Of a stretch of DNA of 64,000 bases, positions 33,325 through 41,955 are shown one piece after another. This stretch comes from Verrucomicrobiota bacterium (GTDB lineage Bacteria > Verrucomicrobiota > Verrucomicrobiia > Chthoniobacterales > Terrimicrobiaceae), in NCBI GenBank assembly GCA_026398275.1, contig JAPLTF010000027.1:1-64000 (forward strand), written 5' to 3'. The position numbers and the translations under genes are program-made. The first letter of the stretch is position 1; each line of letters starts with the position of its first letter. Under the pieces are notes generated by a model. It had not been told where the DNA came from, searched no databases, and saw only the letters and a list, made by a program, of their open reading frames with translations.

Positions 33325-35832
33325 ATGACCCATTCCCTCCGCTTCAAAATTGCGCTCTGGTTTTTGATCGTGGCCGTGGCGGTCGGTCTGGCCGGCGTGG
33401 CGGGCTTCCACCGGCTTTCCAATTACGTCCAGGCGGAGGCGGAGAACCAGATGGCCGCGAAGCTCGACCATGTGCTCGATGTGTTGGAATCCACCAACAG
33501 GATTTATTCCGAGCTCGTGACCTCCTCGATGCATGTCATGAAAATGTTGGCCGCGCAGCAAGGGTCGCCACACATCGCCGGCGTGGATGCCGCCGGCTGT
33601 CCAGTCCTGCTGTTCGGGGATTCCCCGGTAAACGGCAACACGGCACTTGTGGATGGGGTGAGCGGGATCATGGGGGGCACGGCGACGATTTTTGTAAAAA
33701 ACGGCGACGACTTTTTCCGGATCTCAACCAATGTGCGCGGACCGGACGGGGGGCGGGCGGTTGGGACCATGATGGATCGCGACAGCCGCGCGATGGCCTC
33801 CCTCCGCAAAGGAAGCCCTTATGCAGGGATCGCCGAGATCCTCGGGAAGCCCTACATCACAAGGTACGAGCCCATACGGGACGCTTCGGGGTCCGTCATC
33901 GGCGCCTATTATGTCGGATACGCGCTCGAAACCTTGAATACGATCCGCGACGCGATCGAGGATCGCGGGCTCCTCGAGCGGGGATTTTTTGTCCTCCTGG
34001 ATCACAGGGATCAGGTTGTCTTTCGCACCACAAAAATCTCCGGGGAGGAAGCGACAAAGGCGATTGCTGCGAGAACGAACAAAACCGAGGGAGCGGGAAG
34101 CCAGTGGCTGGTCAACGTTTCGAAGTTCGAGCCGTGGGACTACACCGTGATTGCGGCCCTCTATCGGCCGGATGTCAACCGGATCACCTGGCAGTTCATC
34201 CGCCAGGTTTACGGGATTGGCAGCGTGATCATCCTGCTGGTTCTGCTCGTATCCTTCTGGCTGGCATCGCGGCTCTCGGGCGCGCTGGAGTCGGCGGAAG
34301 CCGCCCGAGGGGAGGCGCTGGCGGCGCGGGATGCCGCTGAGTCCGCCAACCGCACGAAGAGCGCCTTTCTGGCAAACATGAGCCATGAGCTGCGAACACC
34401 GATGAACGCAATCATCGGCTACAGCGAGATGCTGATCGAGGAGGCGGAGGACCTGAAGCTCGACGGATTCTCCCCGGATCTCAACAAGATCCGCTCCGCA
34501 GGCAAGCACCTGCTCTCGCTCATCAACGACATTCTCGATCTCTCCAAAATCGAGGCGGGGAAGATGACGCTCTTCCTCGAGGAATTCGATGTCGATAAAA
34601 TGATTCGCGAGGTGGTCGCCACGATCCAGCCGCTGATCGAGAAGAACGGCAACACGCTCGCGGTTTCGGTCGCTCCGGACTGCGGCCGGATGCAGGCCGA
34701 TCTCACCAAGGTCCGCCAGACGCTCTTCAACCTCCTGAGCAACGCCGCCAAGTTCACGAAAAATGGAACGATCGATCTCGCGGTGGCCCGTTCCCCCGAT
34801 TTGCAGCGCGTGCTTTTTGACGTGACGGACACAGGCATTGGCATGACCGCCGCCCAGTTGGGGCGGCTCTTCCTGGCGTTCACGCAGGCCGATGATTCCA
34901 CGACGCGGAAATACGGCGGCACCGGGCTCGGGCTCGTGATCAGCAGGAAATTTTGCCAGCTCATGGGCGGGGACATCACCGTGCGGAGCACGCACGGGAA
35001 GGGTACGACGTTCCGCGTGGACCTTCCCGCCACGGTTTCCGAACCGGAGCCCGCGCCGTCTGCGGCGGGCGCGACCGCCCCGTCCGGGAAATCCCGTCGC
35101 ATGGTTCTCGTCATTGACGACGACCACGACGCGGCCGCCATCTTGAAGCGCAGTCTTGTGAAGAGCGGATACGATGTCCTCACCGCATTCACCGGCAGGG
35201 ACGGGATCGAGCTCGCGCGGAAGATGCTGCCCGCGGCGATCACGCTCGACGTGATGATGCCGGGCATGGACGGATGGTCGGTGCTGGGCGAGCTGAAGGC
35301 CGACCCCGCCCTCGCACACATCCCTGTGATTTTGGTGACCATGCTCCAGGACCGCCAGCTCGGATTCAGCCTCGGTGCCTCGGAATTTCTCACCAAGCCG
35401 GTTGATCAGGGGCAGCTTGCCGCGGTCCTCACCAGATATTGCGGCTCGCAGAAACCCCGGGTGCTTGTTGTCGAAGACGATCCGGGAAATCGCGAGCTGC
35501 TCGTGCGAATGCTGGAAAAGGACGGATACCTGGTCTCCGGGGCGGAGAACGGGAGCGTGGCCCTGGAGTGTGTCGCCAAGGAGCCGCCCGCACTGATCCT
35601 CCTAGACCTCATGATGCCGGTGATGGACGGCTTCGCGTTTCTTGAAGCCTTGCGCCAGCAGCCGGAATTTTCAAAAATCCCCGTCGTGGTTGTCACCGCC
35701 AAAGACCTGACCCCGGCCGAGCGGGATCTCCTGCACGGCAGCGTCCAGCAGGTCATCCAAAAAGGCGCGGTGGATCGTGAAAAACTTTTGGCGGAAATTA
35801 CCGCCATGATCGCGAACAGCACCCGGAACTGA
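33325..35832 (+). CDS. Hybrid sensor histidine kinase (Cache, HisKA, HATPase, two receivers)
   Basis: An 835-residue inner-membrane kinase from ATG at 33325. Transmembrane helix 1 (about 10-30) and a second near 300-320 enclose a Cache-type periplasmic sensor ([19 protein letters not shown], then '[22 protein letters not shown]'). The HisKA phosphoacceptor is in [19 protein letters not shown], followed by the ATPase boxes [15 protein letters not shown] and [13 protein letters not shown]. Two receivers follow, with aspartates in '[12 protein letters not shown]' and '[12 protein letters not shown]'. It heads a four-gene operon and probably senses a small ligand and passes phosphate to the downstream receivers. 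Confidence 0.93.
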   Translation: MTHSLRFKIALWFLIVAVAVGLAGVAGFHRLSNYVQAEAENQMAAKLDHVLDVLESTNRIYSELVTSSMHVMKMLAAQQGSPHIAGVDAAGCPVLLFGDSPVNGNTALVDGVSGIMGGTATIFVKNGDDFFRISTNVRGPDGGRAVGTMMDRDSRAMASLRKGSPYAGIAEILGKPYITRYEPIRDASGSVIGAYYVGYALETLNTIRDAIEDRGLLERGFFVLLDHRDQVVFRTTKISGEEATKAIAARTNKTEGAGSQWLVNVSKFEPWDYTVIAALYRPDVNRITWQFIRQVYGIGSVIILLVLLVSFWLASRLSGALESAEAARGEALAARDAAESANRTKSAFLANMSHELRTPMNAIIGYSEMLIEEAEDLKLDGFSPDLNKIRSAGKHLLSLINDILDLSKIEAGKMTLFLEEFDVDKMIREVVATIQPLIEKNGNTLAVSVAPDCGRMQADLTKVRQTLFNLLSNAAKFTKNGTIDLAVARSPDLQRVLFDVTDTGIGMTAAQLGRLFLAFTQADDSTTRKYGGTGLGLVISRKFCQLMGGDITVRSTHGKGTTFRVDLPATVSEPEPAPSAAGATAPSGKSRRMVLVIDDDHDAAAILKRSLVKSGYDVLTAFTGRDGIELARKMLPAAITLDVMMPGMDGWSVLGELKADPALAHIPVILVTMLQDRQLGFSLGASEFLTKPVDQGQLAAVLTRYCGSQKPRVLVVEDDPGNRELLVRMLEKDGYLVSGAENGSVALECVAKEPPALILLDLMMPVMDGFAFLEALRQQPEFSKIPVVVVTAKDLTPAERDLLHGSVQQVIQKGAVDREKLLAEITAMIANSTRN

Positions 35833-35834
35833 CC

Positions 35835-36212
35835 ATGCCCAGAATCCTCCTCGTCGAAGACAATGAAATGAACCGTGACATGCTGTCCCGCAGGCTTGCG
35901 CGTCGCGGTCACGAGATCCTTGTCGCGGTGGACGGTGCCGAGGGAGTGGCGCGCGCAGCGGCCGACCTGCCGGATCTGATCCTCATGGACATGAGCCTTC
36001 CCGTGCTCGACGGATGGGAAGCCACGCGCCGCATCAAGGCCGACCCCGCGACCGCAAGGATCCCGGTCATCGCCCTCACTGCGCATGCCATGGCCGGGGA
36101 CCGCGAGCAGGCGCTGGCAGCCGGCTGCGATGACTACGATACCAAGCCGATCGAACTCGACCGCCTCGTGGAAAAAATCGCAGCCCTCCTCGCCGGCGCA
36201 GGCGGCCAATAG
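35835..36212 (+). CDS. Stand-alone response regulator receiver
   Basis: A 125-residue CheY-like protein: acidic pocket 'LLVEDNEMNRDM', phosphoacceptor Asp in LILMDMSLPVLDGWEA, Thr in 'VIALTAHAM' and Lys in DDYDTKPIELD. There is no output domain. The DivK-like motif MDMSLPVLDGWEA suggests a phosphate shuttle between the hybrid kinase two bases upstream and the phosphatase gene four bases downstream. Confidence 0.93.
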   Translation: MPRILLVEDNEMNRDMLSRRLARRGHEILVAVDGAEGVARAAADLPDLILMDMSLPVLDGWEATRRIKADPATARIPVIALTAHAMAGDREQALAAGCDDYDTKPIELDRLVEKIAALLAGAGGQ

Positions 36213-36216
36213 CCTC

Positions 36217-37635
36217 ATGTCTGAACTTTCCCAACTCCGCCACGACTTCCGGACTCCGGTGAACCACATCATCGGATACTCGGAACTCTTGGGCGAGGAG
36301 TTGGCGGATCGCGGGGTTGATGGTCTCGAGGATCTTGCAAAAATCCGCTCTGCGGCGGATGCGCTCCTGAAGCTGATCAATACCCGGCTCGGCGAGGCGT
36401 CCGGAGTTCCAGTGACGGCCGGGGCTCCTGAGGCTGCTGGAGTTTCCTTCGAGCGCATCGGAGGCGACCCCGCCCGCATCACCGGGCATATTTTGATCGT
36501 GGACGACAACGACTCAAATCGCGCGCTGCTCGAACGTCAGCTGGTCCGTCAGGGGCACAAGGTCACCGGCGCTGCGGACGGGCGCGAGGCATTGGATTTC
36601 CTGGCGTCCCAGTCCTGCGATCTCGTCCTGCTCGACGTGATGATGCCGGTCATGGATGGGTTCACCGCGCTCTGCGAACTGAAAAAATCCCCCGGTATCC
36701 GGCACATCCCGGTGATCATGATTTCCGCGCTGGACGAGATCGAGAGCGTGATCCGCTGCATTGAGGCGGGGGCGGAAGACTACCTGCCGAAGCCGTTCAA
36801 CCCTACCCTCCTCCGCGCGAGGATCGGGGCCTGCCTCGAAAAGAAAGTGCTCCGCGATACCGAGCAGCAGTATCTGCAGACGATCGAGGAGACCCAGCAG
36901 CGCTTGGGCTCGGAGCTCGCCGAGGCCGCAAACTACGTCCGCTCGATCCTCCCTGCTCCCACGGCGGAGCCATTTGCCATCGACTGGTCGTATGTTCCCT
37001 CCACCGAGCTCGGCGGGGATTCGTTCGGATACCACTGGATCGATGACGACCATTTCGCGCTCTACCTGCTCGATGTCTGCGGACATGGCGTGGGCGCCTC
37101 CCTGCTCTCCGTCTCCGCGATCAATGTCATCCGCTCGGGTGCACTGTCGGGCGCGGACCCGCGCGACCCCGGGGCGGTCCTTTCCGCGCTCAATGCGGCA
37201 TTTCCGATGGAGAGCCAGAACAACATGTATTTCACGCTGTGGTATGGGGTTTACGAGAAATCCACCCGCACCCTGCGCCATTGCAGTGGCGGGCATCCGC
37301 CGGCGCTCCTGCTCGTGCCCAGGCCCGATGGCACGAACACAATCGAGGAAGTCCGAGCTCCTGGCATGATCCTCGGCATCATGCCCGCGGCCAGCTACGA
37401 GGGCGGCACCTGCACGATCCCTGCCGGGGCCAGCCTGATCATGCTTTGCGATGGAACCTACGAGGTCCGCACCCGCGACGGGGCGATGCTCGAGTTTGAC
37501 GAGTTCCTTGCATTCATGGGCGAGAACGGGACCAAGCCGGATGTCTTTGAACGCGTGCTCTCGTGGATTCATTCGCTTCGCGGCGACGGTCCGCTCGACG
37601 ACGACTTTTCACTCGTCCGCATCCGCTTCCCCTGA
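36217..37635 (+). CDS. DHp-receiver-PP2C (RsbU-like) phosphatase
   Basis: A 472-residue cytosolic protein. Residues 1-60 form a HisKA-like dimerisation helix pair with an H-box (LRHDFRTPVNHIIGYSELLG) but no ATPase domain follows. A receiver domain (about 90-210) has its aspartate in LVLLDVMMPVMDG, followed by a coiled-coil linker. A SpoIIE/PP2C phosphatase domain follows (about 265-470) with metal motifs LGGDSFGYHW, LLDVCGHGVGASL and DGPLDDDFSLV. It probably dephosphorylates an anti-sigma antagonist under receiver control. The HATPase gene starts two bases after its stop codon. Confidence 0.9.
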   Translation: MSELSQLRHDFRTPVNHIIGYSELLGEELADRGVDGLEDLAKIRSAADALLKLINTRLGEASGVPVTAGAPEAAGVSFERIGGDPARITGHILIVDDNDSNRALLERQLVRQGHKVTGAADGREALDFLASQSCDLVLLDVMMPVMDGFTALCELKKSPGIRHIPVIMISALDEIESVIRCIEAGAEDYLPKPFNPTLLRARIGACLEKKVLRDTEQQYLQTIEETQQRLGSELAEAANYVRSILPAPTAEPFAIDWSYVPSTELGGDSFGYHWIDDDHFALYLLDVCGHGVGASLLSVSAINVIRSGALSGADPRDPGAVLSALNAAFPMESQNNMYFTLWYGVYEKSTRTLRHCSGGHPPALLLVPRPDGTNTIEEVRAPGMILGIMPAASYEGGTCTIPAGASLIMLCDGTYEVRTRDGAMLEFDEFLAFMGENGTKPDVFERVLSWIHSLRGDGPLDDDFSLVRIRFP

Positions 37636-37636
37636 C

Positions 37637-38044
37637 ATGGAACTCACCCTGAAAAATGATTTGTCAGAGATTCCGCCCGCGGCGGATGAAGTCGAGCGCC
37701 ATCTTGCCGGTCAAGGGGTGCCCGCAGAGATCCTCTACGTCGCCCGCCTCGTTATTGAGGAACTGGTGAGCAATATCATCAAATACGGATACGACGACAA
37801 CGGGCCCCACGAGATTCGTATCAACGCATGCATCCAGGACGGGACGCTGTCGCTGGAGGTCTCCGACGACGGGCATCCCTTCAACCCTCTCGATGCCCCG
37901 GATCCGCCCCTGCACCTCCCCGCACACGAACGCCCGATCGGCGGGCTCGGCCTCCACTTCATCCGCAGCATGACCGACTCTCTCGACTACAAACGCCACG
38001 AAGGCCGCAACATCGTCACCGTCCGCAAAAGTTATTCGTTGTAA
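37637..38044 (+). CDS. HATPase anti-sigma-like (RsbW-type) protein
   Basis: A 135-residue GHKL ATPase without any other domain: N box 'LVIEELVSNIIKYGY', 'LEVSDDGHPFNP' and 'IGGLGLHFIRSMTD'. Such stand-alone domains are anti-sigma kinases that work with PP2C phosphatases like the one encoded immediately upstream. No antagonist (STAS) gene is next to it, but STAS domains occur at 48509. Its last 13 bases overlap the convergent PIN toxin gene. Confidence 0.9.
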   Translation: MELTLKNDLSEIPPAADEVERHLAGQGVPAEILYVARLVIEELVSNIIKYGYDDNGPHEIRINACIQDGTLSLEVSDDGHPFNPLDAPDPPLHLPAHERPIGGLGLHFIRSMTDSLDYKRHEGRNIVTVRKSYSL

Positions 38045-38427
38045 ACTTTCAGGCTGCAGATCTCCGCGATGATGGAAAAATCCCGGTCCCTGTGGAGAAC
38101 GGAGCAGTTCTGCTCCATGGCGCATGCGGCGATCAGGCAATCCACGGAACTCCGGATCGTGAACCCGCGATTCCGGCAATTGCGGTAGATCCTGGCGGCG
38201 AGCTTGTAGGTGCCCCGTTGCGGGAAAATTTCGATGAATGGCAGGAAGTGCTTTTCGATGGCGACCGCATCCTTTTCCCCGGAACATCCCTGCATGAGTT
38301 CCTGGAGGATTATTCCGGTGAATGCGATGGTTTCCTCGCGCTCCAGCAACGAGTTCACGGCATCAACCTCCTGGGTCGTCTTTTCCCGCAGGAAATCGAT
38401 CCAAACCCCTGTATCGACCAGAAACAT
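38032..38427 (-). CDS. vapC: PIN-domain toxin, VapC family
   Basis: A 131-residue PIN ribonuclease with the acidic set at LVDTGVWIDFLR, 'QELMQG', 'RSSVDCLIAACAM' and 'HRDRDFSII'. It overlaps the antitoxin gene upstream by one base, making a coupled vapBC operon. Its 3' end overlaps the convergent HATPase gene by 13 bases. Confidence 0.92.
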   Translation of the reverse strand: MFLVDTGVWIDFLREKTTQEVDAVNSLLEREETIAFTGIILQELMQGCSGEKDAVAIEKHFLPFIEIFPQRGTYKLAARIYRNCRNRGFTIRSSVDCLIAACAMEQNCSVLHRDRDFSIIAEICSLKVYNE

Positions 38428-38630
38428 CAGAAGCGGCTCCCGCGCATCAAATCCAGGTCGCCCTTCCAGCGGATCTTCCCGCGCAACTCCAGAATCTTCT
38501 TCTGGTCTTTCCGCCGGACAAATTCCTCCAGAGCCAGATTCACGAGATCCTTCTTCGTCCGCAGCCCCGAGAGATGCAGCCCGCGGGAGACCAACCCCTC
38601 ATCCAGATCGATGTTCGTTCGCATATACAC
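38427..38630 (-). CDS. vapB: VapB-type antitoxin
   Basis: A 67-residue protein of the VapB (VAPB/CopG-like) type: MRTNIDLDEGLVSRGLHLSGLRTKKDLVNLALEEFVRRKDQKKILELRGKIRW. The N-terminal ribbon-helix-helix binds DNA and the C-terminal tail, with LRGKIRW, blocks the toxin. It precedes the PIN gene, as is usual for autoregulated modules. Confidence 0.93.
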   Translation of the reverse strand: MYMRTNIDLDEGLVSRGLHLSGLRTKKDLVNLALEEFVRRKDQKKILELRGKIRWKGDLDLMRGSRF

Positions 38631-38693
38631 ATAAATACACGAAATAGGTGTATTTGTCGAGCGACACTCAGTTTTGTTTTTGCGACGCCTCGG

Positions 38694-40127
38694 TCACTGA
38701 GGTTCTCGTATCGCCGATTTGATATCCTCAAAGGGAATGAACCAGAATCCGAGTCTGGCACCCACGATTACAAGACCGCTGTCAACCGCCAAGAAGCCAT
38801 AGTTTGAAGGCAGGGGATATTTGAACGTCTCAATGCGGGAATAGGACTCTCTGATGAGTTGTTCGTCTGCCTGGGAGAGATCAAATGTCAGAGAGAGCAT
38901 TTTCACTTCCGGTTGGCCGCGTCGGAAAATATACAGATCGTTTCTTGGTGCGCCCGAGGGGGAGCCGTCCCTCTCGCAGATGAAGAGGTAAAGGTCATCG
39001 CCGGACATGGCTGCCCGGTAGTTGTAGCGATCCGAACCGTATGTTTGAGTGGCCTTGAGAAGTTCATCTGGAAATTTCCAGACGGGTTGGCTTGCAAATG
39101 GAGCGGGGTTTTCCGCATTCCAAAGCAAAACCTCAAAGTGCCCACGGCGGTCCACTCTTTGCATGCTTCGCAACACATTTCGTCCTTCTCCAGGAAAAGC
39201 ATCGATAAAAAGCGTCTCTCCGGAGACGGACGTAATGTTTGAAAGGCGCTTCGGGTCGATGGTTTTCCACTCGTCCCCATTTCCTAACTTTCGAAAACTG
39301 TTCCACGGCTTGTTGAGGAGTCCTATGATAGGTCCGCCATCTTCCCCAGGGAATACGCAGAATGGACGCTCGCAAACGATGCTGTCCAGTGGACGAACCG
39401 GTGGTCGACGGTGGGTGCTGAAGAGCAGTTCGGCTGTTTCATCACGGGTATTGATCCGATAAAGACCGGCCCCCTCGCCGCGCCTGCGCTCATTATTGTC
39501 GGCACGTTCTCCAAAGCTTGCGAACAAATCCTCTCCCGCAATCCATAAAGAGTAGTGAGCGTCGGGGAGGTTTAATCTGGCCCAGGAATTTGAATCGGGC
39601 TTGTAAACCCAGAGGTCACCTTGTTCAGGGAGATACAGGTTCCCGGCGATGCGACCGGAAGGGATTGCATCGCTCTTGTAGAAATCTCCATCTTCTATCG
39701 TTTGAAAATCATCCGGATAGGCGTCAAAAGCGTAGGCCCGGATGCGGAGTGTTTCGGTTGATTGGTTTTTTAGCCCGAGTGCGATTGCGGATTCGGCCGC
39801 TTGAATGGCATCCGTGGTCAATCGCTGGCGCAGCAACCATTCCGCTTCCTGCTGGTAGAGGCGAATGAGAAACGCGGAAGTCGTCTCCTTTGACCCTTCG
39901 TCGTCGCCTGGATTTTCCCTCACAACGACGCGGAACACGCTTGGGGTTTCGACAGCCGGCAGAGGGATCGAGAAATATCCGTTGAGCAAAGCGGGATTTT
40001 CCCTTTTGGATGGCACCTTGAATGGCAACGATTTTGCGAGTGGTGCCCCAAGCGTGTCGCCATCCAGAAATACATCAGCGCAGAGATGGGGGGAGTTTGC
40101 GGGATTAACAACAAAGACCGCCGACAA
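38694..40127 (-). pseudogene. Beta-propeller-like protein, 5'-truncated
   Basis: The open frame gives 477 residues from a TTG at 40127, but no ribosome site or signal peptide is seen, and the first residues (SAVFVVNPANSPHLCADVFLDG) read like the interior of a protein. The body has repeating sheet segments (DLWVYKPDSNSWARLNLPD, 'GLYRINTRDETAELLF', 'DDLYLFICERDG') typical of a beta-propeller. The upstream frame is continuous with DNA that encodes an ECF sigma fragment in another frame, so a deletion probably joined two genes and removed this one's start. Confidence 0.6.
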
Positions 40128-40135
40128 AATGGCAG

Positions 40136-40318
40136 GCTCTTGATGAAACTTTCCTGCGCGATGTCTGTGGCATTCTCATGGTTGAGCACAATTCTGTAAG
40201 CGAATGTTCGGATGCGGTCGAAATAGCGGTCGAAGAGCTCAGAGAAGGCGGCTTCATCGCCTTCACTTGCAAGGCGAACCAAATCCGAGTCTGGGGGATG
40301 ATCTTCATGCACCAACAT
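40136..40318 (-). pseudogene. ECF sigma factor fragment (region 2)
   Basis: From the ATG at 40318 the product has a clear sigma-70 region 2: 'DSDLVRLASEGDEAAFSELFDRYFDRIRTFAYRIVLNHENATDIAQESFIKSL', including the core-binding and -10-melting helices. After about residue 60 the frame loses homology and region 4 is absent. The break near 40136 is where the propeller-like frame begins. This is a truncated sigma gene fused out of frame to another gene. Confidence 0.8.
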
Positions 40319-40395
40319 CGTTCTCTTTTACATAGAGGACGAATGCCGGAGGAGCATTCCTTGGAAAAAGTTCAGGAATTACCGCAAAAAGTGAT

Positions 40396-40815
40396 TCAAA
40401 CCTTGGCCGGAAGCTGGCTTAGGAAATCCGTCGGGGAGATGGCAGGCACTTGTGAGGCGGGGAAGTCGCCGACATTTCGCGTGATGATGAAAGACGATCC
40501 TGTTGACCTGGCCACCGTGGCAACCGCGGCATCCTCGAAATCCGCGAACGGGAGCAGTCGTGCCTCACGCCAACCGGCGGCGTCGAGGTTACCGATTTGA
40601 AAATGACTCAACACCCGATCCATTGCGGTTTCCGCGTTTGGCTTCGAAGCGTGTTTGCGCACCAGATAGTAGAGCGTTGTCAGCCCGTGAGCCGGAAACA
40701 CACCAGCCAGCGTCCCATTGGATACCATGCTCACGACCTGTGCCGAGGCCGCGTAATGCGGTTCGCGTTTCTGGAAGACGTCCAGAAGCACATTGATATC
40801 CACCGTCACGATCAC
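40396..40815 (-). CDS. PIN-domain toxin (PF13470-like)
   Basis: A 139-residue PIN protein: first aspartate in TVDINVLLDVFQKREPHY, second acidic centre around 'WREARLLPFADFEDAAVATVARSTGSSFIITRNVGDF', third in the C-terminal 'RNVGDFPAS'. This subtype is common in Bacteroidetes and Verrucomicrobiota. It overlaps the upstream antitoxin gene by four bases (ATGA). Confidence 0.88.
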   Translation of the reverse strand: MIVTVDINVLLDVFQKREPHYAASAQVVSMVSNGTLAGVFPAHGLTTLYYLVRKHASKPNAETAMDRVLSHFQIGNLDAAGWREARLLPFADFEDAAVATVARSTGSSFIITRNVGDFPASQVPAISPTDFLSQLPAKV

Positions 40816-41042
40816 GAGTGCTTTTTTTCCAGGTGCTCGCGGTGGATTTCCTTGTCGGGAACTCGCGGCAGAATGATGCCGCTGGCGGCGGTGACCTCAT
40901 GCTGTAGTGGTCGTTGAAGGTGCTCACGCAGGCTGCGGGTCTGTCGTGCGAGGAACTCTTCCGCCGAGGTTCCCAGCGCATTCGAATAGGCGCGGAGGAA
41001 AGTGAGATCTTCTTCCGGCAAAGGAATCGTGATCGTGGACAT
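40812..41042 (-). CDS. Antitoxin of the adjacent PIN module
   Basis: A 76-residue protein from the ATG at 41042 (nine upstream codons are unlikely). The N-terminus STITIPLPEEDLTFLRAYSNALGTSAEEFLARQTRSLREHL looks like a ribbon-helix-helix of the DUF6364/CopG kind. The C-terminal tail (VTAASGIILPRV) probably wraps the toxin. It is coupled to the PIN gene. Confidence 0.8.
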   Translation of the reverse strand: MSTITIPLPEEDLTFLRAYSNALGTSAEEFLARQTRSLREHLQRPLQHEVTAASGIILPRVPDKEIHREHLEKKHS

Positions 41043-41142
41043 GTGGCGAACGTAATGCATCTCACGCATACTGGCAAGGTGGCGCTAGAGGACGCTTTTC
41101 GATCGGGTCATTCAGCCCGCAGACTTTCGCGATGATGAATAC

Positions 41143-41170
41143 GTGACACAGGCTGGAAAGCCTGTGTCAC
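41143..41170. terminator. Perfect 12-bp hairpin between antitoxin and transpeptidase genes
   Basis: GTGACACAGGCT-GGAA-AGCCTGTGTCAC. It lies 6 bases beyond the L,D-transpeptidase stop on the minus strand and could end that transcript, although the T run is weak. Hairpins of this type are also frequent dispersed repeats in this phylum. Confidence 0.55.
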
Positions 41171-41175
41171 CTTGC

Positions 41176-41946
41176 TCAGTGCACGATCTTGACCGGGGTT
41201 CCGGGCGGGGAGTTTTCGTAGAATTTTTCCGCGGCGCCGTGGGGGAGGCGGATGCAGCCGTGGGAGGCGGCGTAGCCGGGCAGGTAGCCGGCGTGCATGC
41301 CGACGGCTCCGTTGACCCTGAGGAAGTGGGGCATGGGGGCACCTTGGAAGTGGGTGCCCGGAGGGCGTTTGTCCTTGTTGACCCCGATGTTTTTCACGAC
41401 GGCATTGCCGCTGGAATCCACGTAGTCCCCATAGAGCGTCGAGATGTGGTCGGCATCCTTTTCAATGACGGAAAAATTTCCCGAGGGGGTGTTGTATCCC
41501 TCGCGGCCGGTTGAGACGGGCGCGCTGCCGACCTCGACTCCGCCCTTGTAAAACCGTGCGGTCTGGTCGCTGAGGTCGATGACGATCGACGGGGCGCCGG
41601 GGACGCCGTCGCCGGACCACGACCATTTCGGTTCCGGTGCCGGAGCGGCCTCGGCCGGGCGCTTCGGGCCATTCTGTTTGGCGAAGAAGATTTCCCCATT
41701 CGGGCCGAGATAGGCGGTGGAGTAGTCCGGCTGATCGCGGAAGGCGGGGCCTCTGGACGCGCAGGAGGTGAGGACGGCAACGGCGAAGAGTGCGGCGAGC
41801 CAGCGAGTAAAACCTGGAGGGCGCTGCGCCGTCAGCGCCGACTTTTCCAATCCAAAAAATGGGACGGCACGGCGGCCATCCCTCCAAGGAATCCGCACAG
41901 TCAGGCTGCCCGTGCCCCCTGGTTTGGTTGTTTCACCTTTCTTCAT
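41176..41946 (-). CDS. L,D-transpeptidase (YkuD) lipoprotein
   Basis: A 256-residue protein. The YkuD domain ends with the catalytic HAGYLPGYAASHGCIRLP motif (His and Cys present), so it should form 3-3 cross-links or attach protein to peptidoglycan. A lipobox follows a hydrophobic stretch (WLAALFAVAVLTSCAS). Between the apparent start (MKKGETTK) and this signal lie about 35 residues (SLTVRIPWRDGRRAVPFFGL...) encoded by a dispersed repeat (41813-41890). The repeat probably inserted in frame; translation may now start inside it. Confidence 0.87.
   Translation of the reverse strand: MKKGETTKPGGTGSLTVRIPWRDGRRAVPFFGLEKSALTAQRPPGFTRWLAALFAVAVLTSCASRGPAFRDQPDYSTAYLGPNGEIFFAKQNGPKRPAEAAPAPEPKWSWSGDGVPGAPSIVIDLSDQTARFYKGGVEVGSAPVSTGREGYNTPSGNFSVIEKDADHISTLYGDYVDSSGNAVVKNIGVNKDKRPPGTHFQGAPMPHFLRVNGAVGMHAGYLPGYAASHGCIRLPHGAAEKFYENSPPGTPVKIVH
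41813..41890. repeat. Dispersed REP-like repeat overlapping a gene start
   Basis: The segment CTGGAGGG...GGGACGGCACGGCGGCCATCCCTCC is an imperfect palindrome related to 49981-50048 (reverse complement), where the same CTGGAGGG...GGCGACACGGCGGTCGTCCCTCC pattern recurs. It lies within the 5' coding part of the L,D-transpeptidase gene. Confidence 0.7.
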
Positions 41947-41955
41947 AAGCGGGGC

